Source: Actinomycetota bacterium
GTDB taxonomy: Bacteria; Actinomycetota; Geothermincolia; Geothermincolales; RBG-13-55-18
DNA length: 64,000 nucleotides
Assembly (NCBI GenBank): GCA_003598015.1
Contig: QZKE01000053.1
Span: forward strand, 52,435 to 116,434
Direction: 5' to 3'
Positions 44,309-53,495 of this stretch are shown here, piece by piece. The position numbers were made by a program, and so were the translations under genes. The notes beneath the pieces are model-generated. The model was not told the origin of the DNA. It saw only the letters and a list, made by a program, of their open reading frames with translations, and made no database searches. How positions within the stretch are numbered: the stretch's first letter is position 1; every line of letters begins with the position of its first letter.

Positions 44309-45556
44309 GTGGACGATAGCGAGCATATCCTGCATCATACCGTAGGTGGGGGCGAGGGTACCGACGCCAGGAAGAGGGTAAAGGGTATTACCTGGCCGGT
44401 ACGGCACCTCGCCAAGGATCTAGGCCCCCGACCCCCGGGAAGCCAGGCCGAGAGGTCCGCCGCTCGCTTCATCGAAAAGGAGCTGAAGGCCCTGGGCCTG
44501 GAGGCCGATATACAGGATTTCCGTGCACCCGCCACCACGGCGTGGAGCGAAATGCTCGTCCACCTCTTTCCCGTGATCGGCGCGATCAGCTTCAACGCCA
44601 GCAGCCATTTGGGTTATGCCCTCGTCTGCCTGGGCTTTCTTTTCTTCCTGCTCGAATCCTATGGTCGCAGTCCGTTCTCCTGGCTGCAGCCGCACCGCCG
44701 CTCAGAGAACGTGGTAGCAAGGATCGAACCCCATCGTGATGCGCAGAGGACGGTGGTGATCATAGCTCATATGGATTCCCCCCGCAGCGCGTTCTATTAC
44801 CGTCCTGGCTGGATAAGGCTGGTCCGCCTCGCCTACCTGCTCGACTTCGCCTGCATCGCCGCCCTCTTCATGCTCTTCACCGTCGCCTACGGAGGTTATC
44901 TCCTCAGCATGGAGCAGGACATGCTCACCTTATTCTGGCACCTTGGCCTTATCCTCGCCATCATACCGCTCCTCTCCCTCGTCGCGTTGCTCTTCAAAGC
45001 CGCCGCCGGAAAGGCCATTCCAGGAGGAAACGACAACGCATCCGGGATTTCCGTTCTCCTGGAACTGGCCCGTGTATATACGCGCCGCCAACCACACAAT
45101 ACCGATCTATGGCTGGTCTCCACCGGCGCCTCGAATGCGGGCGGGATAGGCGTAAGGAGGCTGGCTAGGCGGAACCGCCGCGAGCTCAAGGGCGCCTTCT
45201 TCATACTCATGGATGGGGTGGGACGTGGTTTTCCGGTCTGCTACAGGCGCGAGGGCCGCCTCATACCCTTCCGCGCGAACCGCAAACTGACCGCGCTGGT
45301 GAAACGCATCTCCGAGGTCCAGGCCCACTACAGCGCGGGGTTCAGGAGGAACTGCATTTATCTCAGCGAGGGCTTTTATCTGCTCTCGCGTGGCCGCAGG
45401 GCGATCACCATCAGCGCCCGGGAGGAGTCCCGCTACCCCAGGTACTGGAGGTGGAACAAGGACGACTTCCTGAACGTCGACCCGCGGTCGCTCAGGCTGT
45501 CACTCGATTTCGTGGTTTCCATGGTCGACAACATCGACCGCGGCGAATTCAAGTGA
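44309..45556 (+). CDS. M28-like membrane protein with altered catalytic residues
   Basis: The ORF track begins at 44021, overlapping xseB on the other strand. I start at GTG 44309 (VDDSEHILHH), preceded by AGAGG, giving 415 residues. The N-terminal part has LGPRPPGSQAERSAARFIEKEL, a typical M28 opening. His and Asp ligands appear in VVIIAHMDSPRS and the bridging Asp in GGNDNASGISVLLELA. Several hydrophobic helices (residues ~80-120 and ~170-240) are inserted among these. The usual Glu-Glu motif (GAEExG) reads STGASNAGGIG here, so peptidase activity is doubtful. Family membership is clear; function is not. Confidence 0.78.
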   Translation: MDDSEHILHHTVGGGEGTDARKRVKGITWPVRHLAKDLGPRPPGSQAERSAARFIEKELKALGLEADIQDFRAPATTAWSEMLVHLFPVIGAISFNASSHLGYALVCLGFLFFLLESYGRSPFSWLQPHRRSENVVARIEPHRDAQRTVVIIAHMDSPRSAFYYRPGWIRLVRLAYLLDFACIAALFMLFTVAYGGYLLSMEQDMLTLFWHLGLILAIIPLLSLVALLFKAAAGKAIPGGNDNASGISVLLELARVYTRRQPHNTDLWLVSTGASNAGGIGVRRLARRNRRELKGAFFILMDGVGRGFPVCYRREGRLIPFRANRKLTALVKRISEVQAHYSAGFRRNCIYLSEGFYLLSRGRRAITISAREESRYPRYWRWNKDDFLNVDPRSLRLSLDFVVSMVDNIDRGEFK

Positions 45557-45674
45557 GTCGCGCGTGCAGCCGGCGAGGATGTGTATGCGCGGCATACCGG
45601 CTCTTGCAGGCAGGCCCCGACAGACAAGCAGCAGCGCGGAGATTCATGCAAAGAAGGGTGCAAACGCACGTATA

Positions 45675-46226
45675 TCAGGCGCCGGAAGCGTTTCTCCTCC
45701 TGCTCTTCCTGCGGTCCCTGCTCTTGATGTGCCTTCTGCGGCTGGTGGCCGATTTGCCTCCCAGCCATGCCGCGGCTACGAAAACCGCCAGCATCAGGAC
45801 GAGCGAACCGATGCGGGCCCAGGCATCCCCTCCCGCCGTAATACCGCTCCACACGGACCATTCTCCGCCATCGGTCGCCGCGAATATCGCGCCCAACCCT
45901 AGCGCGACCGCCAGGTAGCATATGAACGATTCTATCCCCCTCCACACAGGATGGTAGTAGCTCCGCCTGCTCCATATAAAAGGGGGTATGGCGAGCGTAA
46001 GGAGATATCCGGAGAGGACGGCCGTCAATGCCATAGTGTCCGCGAGCCCCAGGATCTGCCGGTCGAGAATATCCGTTACATAGCCGTAGATCAGGAAGCG
46101 GTACAGCAGGAAGATGGCGGCATAGTAAAGTGCGCTCCAGCCCCAGATAGGAACGGCCGCAAGCCAGCTCCTCCACCCATTCTGCCCACGGCCCGTGGGG
46201 GCCGGAAGGGGTTGATTACGAGCTAT
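45675..46226 (-). CDS. Small multi-pass membrane protein, apparent AUA start
   Basis: The ORF track lists only 119 residues from ATG 46034. The frame is open to a stop just before 46226, and the upstream part encodes coherent sequence (WRSWLAAVPIWGWSALYYAAIFLLYRF) including a first membrane helix. There is no ATG/GTG/TTG in that part. AAGGAG lies seven bases before ATA at 46226, giving 183 residues beginning (M)ARNQPLPAP. Four hydrophobic helices and a basic tail (RRRHIKSRDRRKSRRRN) follow. A truncated start at 46034 would lose helix one and has no good Shine-Dalgarno. It follows yjbQ by 15 bp. No family recognised. Confidence 0.65.
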   Translation of the reverse strand: MARNQPLPAPTGRGQNGWRSWLAAVPIWGWSALYYAAIFLLYRFLIYGYVTDILDRQILGLADTMALTAVLSGYLLTLAIPPFIWSRRSYYHPVWRGIESFICYLAVALGLGAIFAATDGGEWSVWSGITAGGDAWARIGSLVLMLAVFVAAAWLGGKSATSRRRHIKSRDRRKSRRRNASGA

Positions 46227-46241
46227 CTTTCAGCTCCTTCC

Positions 46242-46661
46242 CTATTCTCCCATGATCTGCAGGATCAGGACCCGCTGCCGAGGGCGGCTGTCGAAATCGA
46301 CGAACGCGATCTGCTGCCAGGTTCCCAGGGAGAGCTTGCGCTCCTTGAAGGGGATGCTCAGCGAGGGCCCGATGAGGGATGACCTCACGTGCGCATGGCC
46401 GTTACCGTCCCTCCAGGCGCGATCATGCTCGTATACAAGATCCCGGGGAGCCCAGCGCTCGAAGGCCTCTTTGAGGTCGCTCACCAGGCCCGGCTCGAAC
46501 TCCAGGGTGATCACGCCGCCCGTGGATCCCGGGACGAAGACGGTGACCAGGCCATCACTGAGAGGCGAGTTGAACAACTCCTCCTGGACCCTGTGGGTTA
46601 TGTCGATAATATCCGCGTCTCCCTGGGTGGATAGCTCCAGCATCGTCGTATGGAGAGCCAT
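46242..46661 (-). CDS. yjbQ: YjbQ family protein (secondary thiamine-phosphate synthase-type)
   Basis: A 139-residue UPF0047/YjbQ protein. Conserved elements are ITHRVQEEL, VFVPGSTGGVITLEFEPGL, the GNGHAHVRSSLIGPSLSIPF metal/ligand motif and LGTWQQIAFVDFDSRPR. Proteins of this family can carry a weak thiamine phosphate synthase activity; the physiological role is unsettled. It lies 24 bp after the ACT-domain gene. Confidence 0.92.
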   Translation of the reverse strand: MALHTTMLELSTQGDADIIDITHRVQEELFNSPLSDGLVTVFVPGSTGGVITLEFEPGLVSDLKEAFERWAPRDLVYEHDRAWRDGNGHAHVRSSLIGPSLSIPFKERKLSLGTWQQIAFVDFDSRPRQRVLILQIMGE

Positions 46662-46685
46662 GCGCGAAACCCCCTTGCCTTCCTC

Positions 46686-47117
46686 TCAGATACGGTAGAC
46701 GTCTTCCTCGCGCATCACCGTATAGCCGCCGCCCTGAAGGGCGCGGATAGCCTCGTCGAGCTGCTCTACCCGGAATACTACGATGGCGCTCTTTCCGCTC
46801 TTTTCCACGAAGCAGTAGAGGTATTCGATGTTCACGTTGGCATCGTAGAGCGGGGCCAGGACGCTGGCCAGCCCACCGGGCTCGTCGGGTACCTCTACGG
46901 CTATGACCTCTGTCTCGCTGACGGTGAAGGCGTTCTCGGTCATCACCTGTATGGCCTTCGCGGGATCGCTGACGATAAGGCGCAGCACGCCGTAATCCGC
47001 TGTCTCCGCTATGGATAAGGCCCTGATGTTCACTCCGGCATCGGCCAGGCACCTGCACACCTCGTAAAGCCGTCCTGATTTATTCTCCAGGAAAACGGAA
47101 ACCTGTCTTACCTTCAC
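46686..47117 (-). CDS. Tandem ACT-domain protein
   Basis: The 143 residues form two ACT repeats: VRQVSVFLENKSGRLYEVCRCLADAGVNIRAL and VPDEPGGLASVLAPLYDANVNIEYLY (each cited in part). ACT domains bind amino acids. Such two-ACT proteins are very often encoded beside phenylacetate-CoA ligase, as here (paaK ends 11 bp upstream), and may sense aromatic amino acids in arylacetate metabolism. Confidence 0.9.
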   Translation of the reverse strand: MKVRQVSVFLENKSGRLYEVCRCLADAGVNIRALSIAETADYGVLRLIVSDPAKAIQVMTENAFTVSETEVIAVEVPDEPGGLASVLAPLYDANVNIEYLYCFVEKSGKSAIVVFRVEQLDEAIRALQGGGYTVMREEDVYRI

Positions 47118-47128
47118 TCCCCAACCTC

Positions 47129-48427
47129 CTAGATCTTTCTCTTATCGATGACCCTTATCGCCTTGCCCTCGCTCCGCTGTATGGAGCGAGGCTCCATCAG
47201 ACGTACCCTGACGCTGACCCCGAGGTAGCTCTGTACCTCGTCGCGGATTCTTTTCTCCAGTTCCTCCAGGCGTTTGATCTCATCGGAGAACATCTCCGGT
47301 GAGACCTCCACCTGCACCTCCAGGACATCGAGGTTCTCGACACGGTCCACCACCAGCTGATAATGGGGGGCGAGCCCCGGCACTTGCATGAGCACCATTT
47401 CCACCTGGGAGGGAAAGACGTTGACCCCCCGGATGATGAGCATATCGTCGGTGCGGCCGGTAATGCGTTCCATGCGCACATGTGTGCGCCCGCACGGGCA
47501 GGGTTCGTGAAACAGCCTGGATATGTCGCGGGTGCGATAACGGATCAAGGCCAGCCCTTCCTTGTTGATATTGGTGAACACCAGTTCGCCTCTCTCACCG
47601 GGCGGCAATACCCTGCCGCTCTCGGGATCGATCACTTCCGGTATGAAGCTGTCCTCGAAGACATGCAGCCCGTTCTTCTCGGAGCATTCTATGGAAACAC
47701 CCGGCCCCACCACCTCCGAGAGGCCGTAGATATCGTGCGCCGAGATGGCCAGTTCCTCCTCGATCTGCCGCCGCATCTCGTCCGACCAGGGTTCCGCCCC
47801 CAGTATCCCCGACTTCAGCTTGACCTGGCTGCGCCCTACCCCCATCTCGATCATGACCTCGGCGATATTCAAGGCATAGGACGGGGTGCAACAGAGGATT
47901 GTGCTTCCGAAATCCACCATCATGCGCACCTGGCGCTTGGTGTTCCCGCCGGACATGGGCAGGGCGGTGGCCCCCATCTTCTCCACCCCGTAATGCAGCC
48001 CCAGGCCGCCCGTGAACAATCCGTATCCGTAAGAGACGTGCACGACGTCGTCCGCGGTGCCTCCCGCTGCCACTATGGTGCGCGCGACGAGGTCGGCCCA
48101 TACCTGAATGTCATCTGCGGTATATCCCACCACGGTGGACTTGCCCGTGGTTCCGGACGAAGCATGCACCCTCACGATATCCCGCATGGGGACCGCGAAA
48201 AGGCCGAAGGGGTAATTATCCCTCAAGTCATCCTTGTAGGTGAAGGGAAGCCGCTCCAGGTCCTCCAGGCTCTTCACGTCACCCGGCTCGAACCCCGCTT
48301 CATCCAGCCTCTCCCTGTAAAAAGGCACTGCTTCATAGAGGCGGTCCACCGTGGCCCTCAGGCGCTGCAGTTTCAAATCGTCCAGGCGTTCCCGCTCCCA
48401 GGCCTCTACCGGGTTGAAATAATCCAT
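47129..48427 (-). CDS. paaK: Phenylacetate-CoA ligase
   Basis: This 432-residue adenylate-forming enzyme activates phenylacetate or related aryl acids with CoA. Motifs are [18 protein letters not shown] (P-loop), [16 protein letters not shown] (A5-like) and [10 protein letters not shown] with a PaaK-type Cys-containing loop [14 protein letters not shown] and [20 protein letters not shown]. The short length fits anaerobic PaaK. Together with the ACT protein it suggests processing of aromatic amino acid-derived acids. Confidence 0.93.
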   Translation of the reverse strand: MDYFNPVEAWERERLDDLKLQRLRATVDRLYEAVPFYRERLDEAGFEPGDVKSLEDLERLPFTYKDDLRDNYPFGLFAVPMRDIVRVHASSGTTGKSTVVGYTADDIQVWADLVARTIVAAGGTADDVVHVSYGYGLFTGGLGLHYGVEKMGATALPMSGGNTKRQVRMMVDFGSTILCCTPSYALNIAEVMIEMGVGRSQVKLKSGILGAEPWSDEMRRQIEEELAISAHDIYGLSEVVGPGVSIECSEKNGLHVFEDSFIPEVIDPESGRVLPPGERGELVFTNINKEGLALIRYRTRDISRLFHEPCPCGRTHVRMERITGRTDDMLIIRGVNVFPSQVEMVLMQVPGLAPHYQLVVDRVENLDVLEVQVEVSPEMFSDEIKRLEELEKRIRDEVQSYLGVSVRVRLMEPRSIQRSEGKAIRVIDKRKI

Positions 48428-48558
48428 CTTTTTCCCCTCTTTCTCCAGCTCAAGCTCAGGGTAATTCTAACATATGGAATGAGCCTCCCACAGGTCGATG
48501 GCGAGCACGGCGCCGGGACGATCGCGAACGGGCCCCTCCTTCATTCCCTGTTCCGCGC

Positions 48559-49398
48559 TCATTCATACCCGAGCAGATCCGGCGCGCAGTATGTCAACTC
48601 ATGGTGTTCTCTGCGCACTGCGCTCGCCGCCCCCGCGGGACAGTAGATAAAGCACTGCCCGCAGCCGAAGCAGAGTTCGGGATCGATGTACGCCTTGCCG
48701 TCGCTCTCCCCGATCGCTCCGAAATAGCACCGGGAAGCGCATAAAATGGGGCATTTCGCCGTCCCCAGGCACAGATCGGGGTCTACGACCGCATAGTTGT
48801 ACCCCCGGCTGAACACCTTGTTCCCCCTCTTTATCTGGTTGCGCAAGGGTACGCAATATTCCGGTCTGCAATGGCAGTAGGAGACGATAAAACCGTGAGC
48901 GGTACCCACGCCCCAGCCCGTCAGGATGCGTCCCCGCTCGTGCCAGAACCTTGCCTTGAGGGCCAGTTCGGCCGCGGTTACGCGCCGGTAGTATCCGGGA
49001 TAGGCGGAGAGATGCCCCGTGCCCCAATCGCCAATCATAACGCAGGTGTAATTGGGATCGACTCCTTCCACCAATTCCTTCTCGATATTGTTCTCGCCAT
49101 GACGGCACTCGCAAATGCCCAGTGCCATGGTGTGCCCCTCCGCCCCCAGGCGCTCGAGCATGTGCTGCAACTCACCGGGCGTAATGACCTCACCGTGGAT
49201 GAGGGGGAGCACCACGCGGTTGGCCAGCCTGTCCACCAGATACCTTCCCGCACGGAAACGGTATATCCACTCGGCGTCGGTCAGATATCCCAGGGTCTTC
49301 ATAAGCACGTACTCGTACCTACTGCCGATCACGTTCAACGGGAACGGTATCTTGGAATGCATGATGAGACCGCGGGAATCGATATGCGCTACTAACAT
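48559..49398 (-). CDS. 4Fe-4S ferredoxin-type protein with extra cysteine motifs
   Basis: I start at ATG 49398, which has AAGGAAACC directly upstream; the track runs 18 codons further. The 279-residue protein ends in a ferredoxin-like domain: CFGCGQCFIYCPAGA is a classical CxxCxxCxxxC site, while the first site reads CLGTAKCPILCASRC with unusual spacing. The N-terminal 190 residues add ICECRHGE and SYCHCRPEYC and contain no known enzyme motif. Electron transfer is likely; the partner is unknown. It stands alone between paaK and the exporter. Confidence 0.75.
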   Translation of the reverse strand: MLVAHIDSRGLIMHSKIPFPLNVIGSRYEYVLMKTLGYLTDAEWIYRFRAGRYLVDRLANRVVLPLIHGEVITPGELQHMLERLGAEGHTMALGICECRHGENNIEKELVEGVDPNYTCVMIGDWGTGHLSAYPGYYRRVTAAELALKARFWHERGRILTGWGVGTAHGFIVSYCHCRPEYCVPLRNQIKRGNKVFSRGYNYAVVDPDLCLGTAKCPILCASRCYFGAIGESDGKAYIDPELCFGCGQCFIYCPAGAASAVRREHHELTYCAPDLLGYE

Positions 49399-49475
49399 TG
49401 GTTTCCTTCCAGCTTCATCTTCTCGTGGGTGGCTGCGGCAGCAGCGCACCATGAGACGATCACGGCGTGATTATA

Positions 49476-51170
49476 TCAATCCGTTCTGCGCCGCACCAAA
49501 AGCGAGCCCAGGGTCAGCAGCACCACCCCGAAGGCTATGAGTACGCCCAGTTGCCAGGCCACATCCGCCAGGGATTCGCCGCGGAGCATAACACCGGAAA
49601 GCGCTTCGATGGCGTAGGTAAGCGGTATTGCCCTGGCTATCCACTGCATGAATGCGGGCATCTGGGAAAGAGGGAATACCGCTCCGGTCATGAATATGAG
49701 AGGAAAACTGACCAGCACGCTCAGGATGACCGCGCCCGCTACCTGACGCGCGAAGGCCGCTATCACCAGGCCTATACCGATGCACGAGAAAGAGGCGGCG
49801 GCTATGACCAGCAGCGCCGCCGCCGCGTTTGACGCGAATACCCCGAAGACGGCCACTGCGAGGAGCAGCATCACGGCCGACTGTACGAAGACCACCGCGG
49901 TGGCCAGGATGAGCTTGGAGCCGACCAGCGCGAAACTTCCCATCTCGGTCAGGCCGAGCCGGATGCGCATGCCCTCCTCGTCCTCTATGACCATGAGGAT
50001 GGCGCCGCTCAGCACGCCCGTCCACAGGATGGACAGGGCGATAAGGGATGGGACAACGGCGTCCTTGGCCGAGAGTGGCCTGCCGGCAACCGACGATATC
50101 TCCAGGTCGATGGGGAGAGCCGTGCCCCGCAGATATGCCGCGGCATCCTCTATATCGCTTATCACCGTGTTCGCAAGGTCGATCCCCACGTCAACCATCT
50201 CCTGCAAGTCGGGGCGGTCCTGCAAGGATTGCTTCAGGGATTCCAGGTTCTCCCTGATCTGCTCGAGACCTACGACCTCGGTGCCGAAGAAATCTCCCCC
50301 CGTAACCAGGACATAGAGGCCGGCGACCACCGCCTGCGTCTTGTTCTCGACCACGCCTTCCTGGACACGCGAGAGGAACCCGCGGATGCTCGTCTCCGCG
50401 AACTCCGCCTTTACCAGGTTGGACTGGTCGATGATAACCTGCACCCTCGCGATTTCATCCAGCGTCTTCAACTGGTGCACGAAGGCGCGGGGCAGCACGA
50501 TCACCGCATCTATCCGCCCCCGTTTCAAGTCGTCACGCGCCTCGGATTCCGAGGTGTATTCCTCGATCTCGGTCACGTCCTGCCCGAACCTCAGCACAAG
50601 CGAGGCGGCATCGTAATTCTCGTCCTCCAGCCATATGGTCTCCCCGATGTAGGGATAATCCCCCTCGCGTATGGCGAAGACGACGTTGACCTCTCCCTGC
50701 GCAAAGCTTGCCAGCGCCTCCTGCGCGGTAGAGTATTCCCGCCACACCTCGGTCTCGGTCTGAACGTCCAGGATGGTCGCGGCTATTTCGTCCCTGGAGA
50801 GGTCGGCCCCCATCCACAACTCCGTTTCCCCGGGATCGCCCGTGGCCAGCAGGGCGCTCACCCTGTCCGCAGCTAGGGCAGCCTCCGCCTCCTCCCCGCT
50901 CCCGTACTCCTCCACCTGCACCGCGCGGCGGCGGAAACGCCGCTCCAGGCCGCGCGGCGACGGGACCACCGCTCCCGACCATGCCTGCTCTCCGGGGCCT
51001 GCGCGGTCCAGGTTGACCAGGCCGATGGGGACGGGGCGCCCGACATCGTAGAATGCGGCACCTATGACGCCCATGATCAGAAAGGGGTAGATGACCAGTA
51101 TCGCCAGCAGCAGGCGGTTGCGGAAGATGAGTTTCCAGTCTTTGGCGACGAGCGCCTTCCAGCCTCTCAT
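49476..51170 (-). CDS. ABC-2 type transporter permease
   Basis: A 564-residue permease with an N-terminal membrane segment (LLLAILVIYPFLIMGVIGAAF), a large extracytoplasmic domain (residues ~50-350, with repeated 'DDLKRGRIDAVIVLPRAF' style text), and five or six C-terminal helices (VVPSLIALSILWTGVLSG, VLVSFPLIFMTGAVFPLSQMP). This is the ABC-2/YhgE-like exporter layout. It overlaps its ATPase gene by four bases. The cargo cannot be told. Confidence 0.9.
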   Translation of the reverse strand: MRGWKALVAKDWKLIFRNRLLLAILVIYPFLIMGVIGAAFYDVGRPVPIGLVNLDRAGPGEQAWSGAVVPSPRGLERRFRRRAVQVEEYGSGEEAEAALAADRVSALLATGDPGETELWMGADLSRDEIAATILDVQTETEVWREYSTAQEALASFAQGEVNVVFAIREGDYPYIGETIWLEDENYDAASLVLRFGQDVTEIEEYTSESEARDDLKRGRIDAVIVLPRAFVHQLKTLDEIARVQVIIDQSNLVKAEFAETSIRGFLSRVQEGVVENKTQAVVAGLYVLVTGGDFFGTEVVGLEQIRENLESLKQSLQDRPDLQEMVDVGIDLANTVISDIEDAAAYLRGTALPIDLEISSVAGRPLSAKDAVVPSLIALSILWTGVLSGAILMVIEDEEGMRIRLGLTEMGSFALVGSKLILATAVVFVQSAVMLLLAVAVFGVFASNAAAALLVIAAASFSCIGIGLVIAAFARQVAGAVILSVLVSFPLIFMTGAVFPLSQMPAFMQWIARAIPLTYAIEALSGVMLRGESLADVAWQLGVLIAFGVVLLTLGSLLVRRRTD

Positions 51171-52078
51171 CGTTCCGCCTCCCGCATGAAACGCAGGAAG
51201 GCATCCTCCAGGGTGACCTCGCGGTAGTGGAGGTTGCGTACCGACCCCGCCAGCCCGGACGCTATCTCCGGGAGCTTATCCGGAAGCTCGAGGCCGGTAA
51301 CGATCACCGTGTCCCCCTCCATCTTCCAGGTCAGGCCCAGGCGCCGGCATAATACATCCAGTTCCGTGGTGCGGTCGTCGAGGAGCTGGAGCTCCACCCG
51401 GTCCGTTCCCAGCAGCCCCTTGATCTCGGCCGGCGTACCCTCTTCCCGCAGGCTACCCTCTGCCAGGATGGCGAGCCTGTTGCATATGCGGTCCGCCTCT
51501 TGCATGTTATGGGTGGTGATGAAGATAGATCTTCCCTCTGCAGCCAGGCGTATGATGAGCTCCCAGAGAGCGCTGCGTGCCTCGGGATCGAGGCCGGAAG
51601 TGGGCTCATCCATGTAGATGAGCTCCGGCTCGTGGACCAGGCCCATGGCCAGGCTCAGACGCTGCTGCATGCCGCGGGAGTAGAAACGTGCCTGCCGTGA
51701 CGCGTGCTCCGTGAGGCCGGCCATGGCCAGCAGGCTATCGATCCTCTCCGCGGCCTCCTTTGCGTCCACGCCGTAAAGCCGCGACAGGAGGAGCAGGTTC
51801 TCGTGGGCATCGAGACGTCCGTAGAAGGCAGGCTCCTGGGGTACAAGGCCCACACGCAGCCTGTAGCGCGAGTCCATGGGGTAGACCGTCTCGCCTCCCA
51901 TGAGGATGTCACCGTGGGTAGGCGCTATCTGCCCGGTGAGGATGCGGATCAGCGTGGTCTTCCCGGCGCCGTTGGGGCCTATGAGGCCGAAGGTCTCTCC
52001 CTTCGCAACGGAAAGAGTTACGTTGTCCAGCGCCTTGACCCCATCGAACTCCTTGCTGATGTCCTTTATGGAGATCAC
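51167..52078 (-). CDS. ABC exporter ATP-binding protein
   Basis: A 303-residue DrrA/CcmA-like ATPase: Walker A GPNGAGKTTLIRIL, signature FYSRGMQQRLSLAMGL (SRGMQ form of the exporter class), Walker B LIYMDEPTSGLDPEA, and H-loop ITTHNMQEADRI. The C-terminal ~85 residues form the small regulatory domain. The GTG start follows GGAGGTTGAG. It drives the ABC-2 permease downstream. Confidence 0.94.
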   Translation of the reverse strand: MISIKDISKEFDGVKALDNVTLSVAKGETFGLIGPNGAGKTTLIRILTGQIAPTHGDILMGGETVYPMDSRYRLRVGLVPQEPAFYGRLDAHENLLLLSRLYGVDAKEAAERIDSLLAMAGLTEHASRQARFYSRGMQQRLSLAMGLVHEPELIYMDEPTSGLDPEARSALWELIIRLAAEGRSIFITTHNMQEADRICNRLAILAEGSLREEGTPAEIKGLLGTDRVELQLLDDRTTELDVLCRRLGLTWKMEGDTVIVTGLELPDKLPEIASGLAGSVRNLHYREVTLEDAFLRFMREAER

Positions 52079-52317
52079 GCCTCAACCTCCGCGTCTAGCT
52101 GCTTTGAGCTTGATTGTAGCAGACGTCGCCCCACTAACCCCTGTGTTTATTCTTCACAAAAATTGACCACAGCATCAAAAGTATGATTTACTAACAACAG
52201 TTATTTTTAGCAACAGAAACGATTAAAGTTCTGGACGATTCCGGATGATATATTATTTAGTATGAACAAAAGGGGTGGAGATATCCTCTAAAGGATAAAC
52301 CGTCGGCCGGAGGTAGC
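52079..52317. promoter_or_regulatory. AT-rich divergent promoter region
   Basis: The 239-bp gap between the divergent ABC exporter and M23 genes is markedly AT-rich between 52140 and 52270 (GATATATTATTTAGTATG). It probably holds promoters for both directions. A small hairpin ATCCT-CTAA-AGGAT lies near 52290 in the M23 leader. No c-di-AMP riboswitch consensus, often found before cell-wall hydrolase genes, was recognised. Confidence 0.45.
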
Positions 52318-53352
52318 ATGGTCACTGGGCGCAATGTCGGGTTGATCGCCATCGCGGGAGCCGTTTCCCTTCTCCTGCTCTTCGCCCTGCCCTTCCCCGC
52401 AACAGCGGAGACCCTGGAGGAGAAACAGGCGGAGGCAAACCGGGTCCGGCAGCAGATCGAAGCGATGAAGGTCGAATCGCAGCGGCTGGCCCAGGAATAC
52501 AACACCGCCCTCTCCGAATACGAGGTGATCCGTTCCGAGGTCGAGGCCAACCGCGAGCAGCTGGAGAAAGCCCAGAACGACTACAAACGGGCGCGCACCA
52601 TCCTCCACGACCGCCTGCGCGAGATATACAAATCGGGCGACGTCAGCTCCGTAGAGGTCCTTCTCGAATCGACGAGCCTGGATGACTTCCTCACCCGTTA
52701 CGACTTCTTCTCCTATATCGGCAACCGCGATTTCCAGTTGTTCGATGAAGTGAAGCGCCTGCGGGAGGAGATAAGCGAGCGGCAGAGATCCCTCGAGGAA
52801 CAGGAGGCCCGCCAGAGACAGGTCCTGGGATCCGTCAACGCCAAGCGCCAGGCCATGGAGGCTTCCCTGCAGGAGCAGCAGGCCTATCTCGATTCCGTTA
52901 ACAAGGAGATCCTGGAGCTCCTGACCCTGTCGGGGGGCGGGGGGACTCCGGTGATGACGCCGATAGGATCGTTCATCTTCCCGGTGAGAGGGCCCCATAC
53001 CTTCACCAACGACTGGCACGCCCCGCGCACGGGTCACCTGCATCAGGGCTGCGACGTCTTCGCCGCATCGGGTACGCCCTGCGTGGCCTGCGTCTCGGGC
53101 ACGGTGAATCAGGGGGAGGGGAAAAACGCGGGGCTCTACGTCCGCCTGGTGGGCGACGACGGGAACGTATACTACTACATGCACCTGCTGCGCTTCGCGG
53201 CCACCGGCCATGTCACCGCGGGGACGGTCATCGGGTATGTCGGGGATACCGGAAACGCCGTGGGCGGGCCGCCCCATCTCCACTTCGAGGTCCATCCGGG
53301 AGGTGGAGCCGCCGTCAATCCCTACCCCATCCTCCTCGCCTCCGACAAATGA
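52318..53352 (+). CDS. Coiled-coil M23 peptidase (EnvC/PcsB-like murein hydrolase or activator)
   Basis: A signal peptide (LIAIAGAVSLLLLFALPFPATAETL, shortened here) is followed by about 190 residues of coiled coil (EKQAEANRVRQQIEAMKVES) and a C-terminal M23 domain. Zinc ligands are seen in HLHQGCDVFAASG (His, Asp) and HLHFEVHPGG (HxH), with YYYMHLLRF between, so it could be catalytically active. Such proteins split peptidoglycan cross-links or activate amidases during division. The ATG is preceded by CCGGAGGTAG. The Clp-like gene follows after 140 bp. Confidence 0.9.
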   Translation: MVTGRNVGLIAIAGAVSLLLLFALPFPATAETLEEKQAEANRVRQQIEAMKVESQRLAQEYNTALSEYEVIRSEVEANREQLEKAQNDYKRARTILHDRLREIYKSGDVSSVEVLLESTSLDDFLTRYDFFSYIGNRDFQLFDEVKRLREEISERQRSLEEQEARQRQVLGSVNAKRQAMEASLQEQQAYLDSVNKEILELLTLSGGGGTPVMTPIGSFIFPVRGPHTFTNDWHAPRTGHLHQGCDVFAASGTPCVACVSGTVNQGEGKNAGLYVRLVGDDGNVYYYMHLLRFAATGHVTAGTVIGYVGDTGNAVGGPPHLHFEVHPGGGAAVNPYPILLASDK

Positions 53353-53495
53353 TGTCATATGTTTCCGCCCCGGACATAAAGCTTCGTCTCGCCACGCCGA
53401 ACCTTTGATGATCTTGCGGTTTTTCGCATCCCATATGCGACGGGGATTGCGCGCTGTATAATCCAGTCAACAGGACATAGTGGGGGAGCGACATA

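Noticed and set aside
45433-46176. 247-residue minus-strand ORF
   Set aside because: Shadow frame of the membrane protein at 45675-46226 and the end of the M28-like gene; composition is Arg/Pro/Gly-rich shadow type.
52140-52317. c-di-AMP (ydaO-type) riboswitch upstream of the M23 gene
   Set aside because: Such riboswitches often precede cell-wall hydrolases, but the region is too AT-rich and lacks the conserved core.
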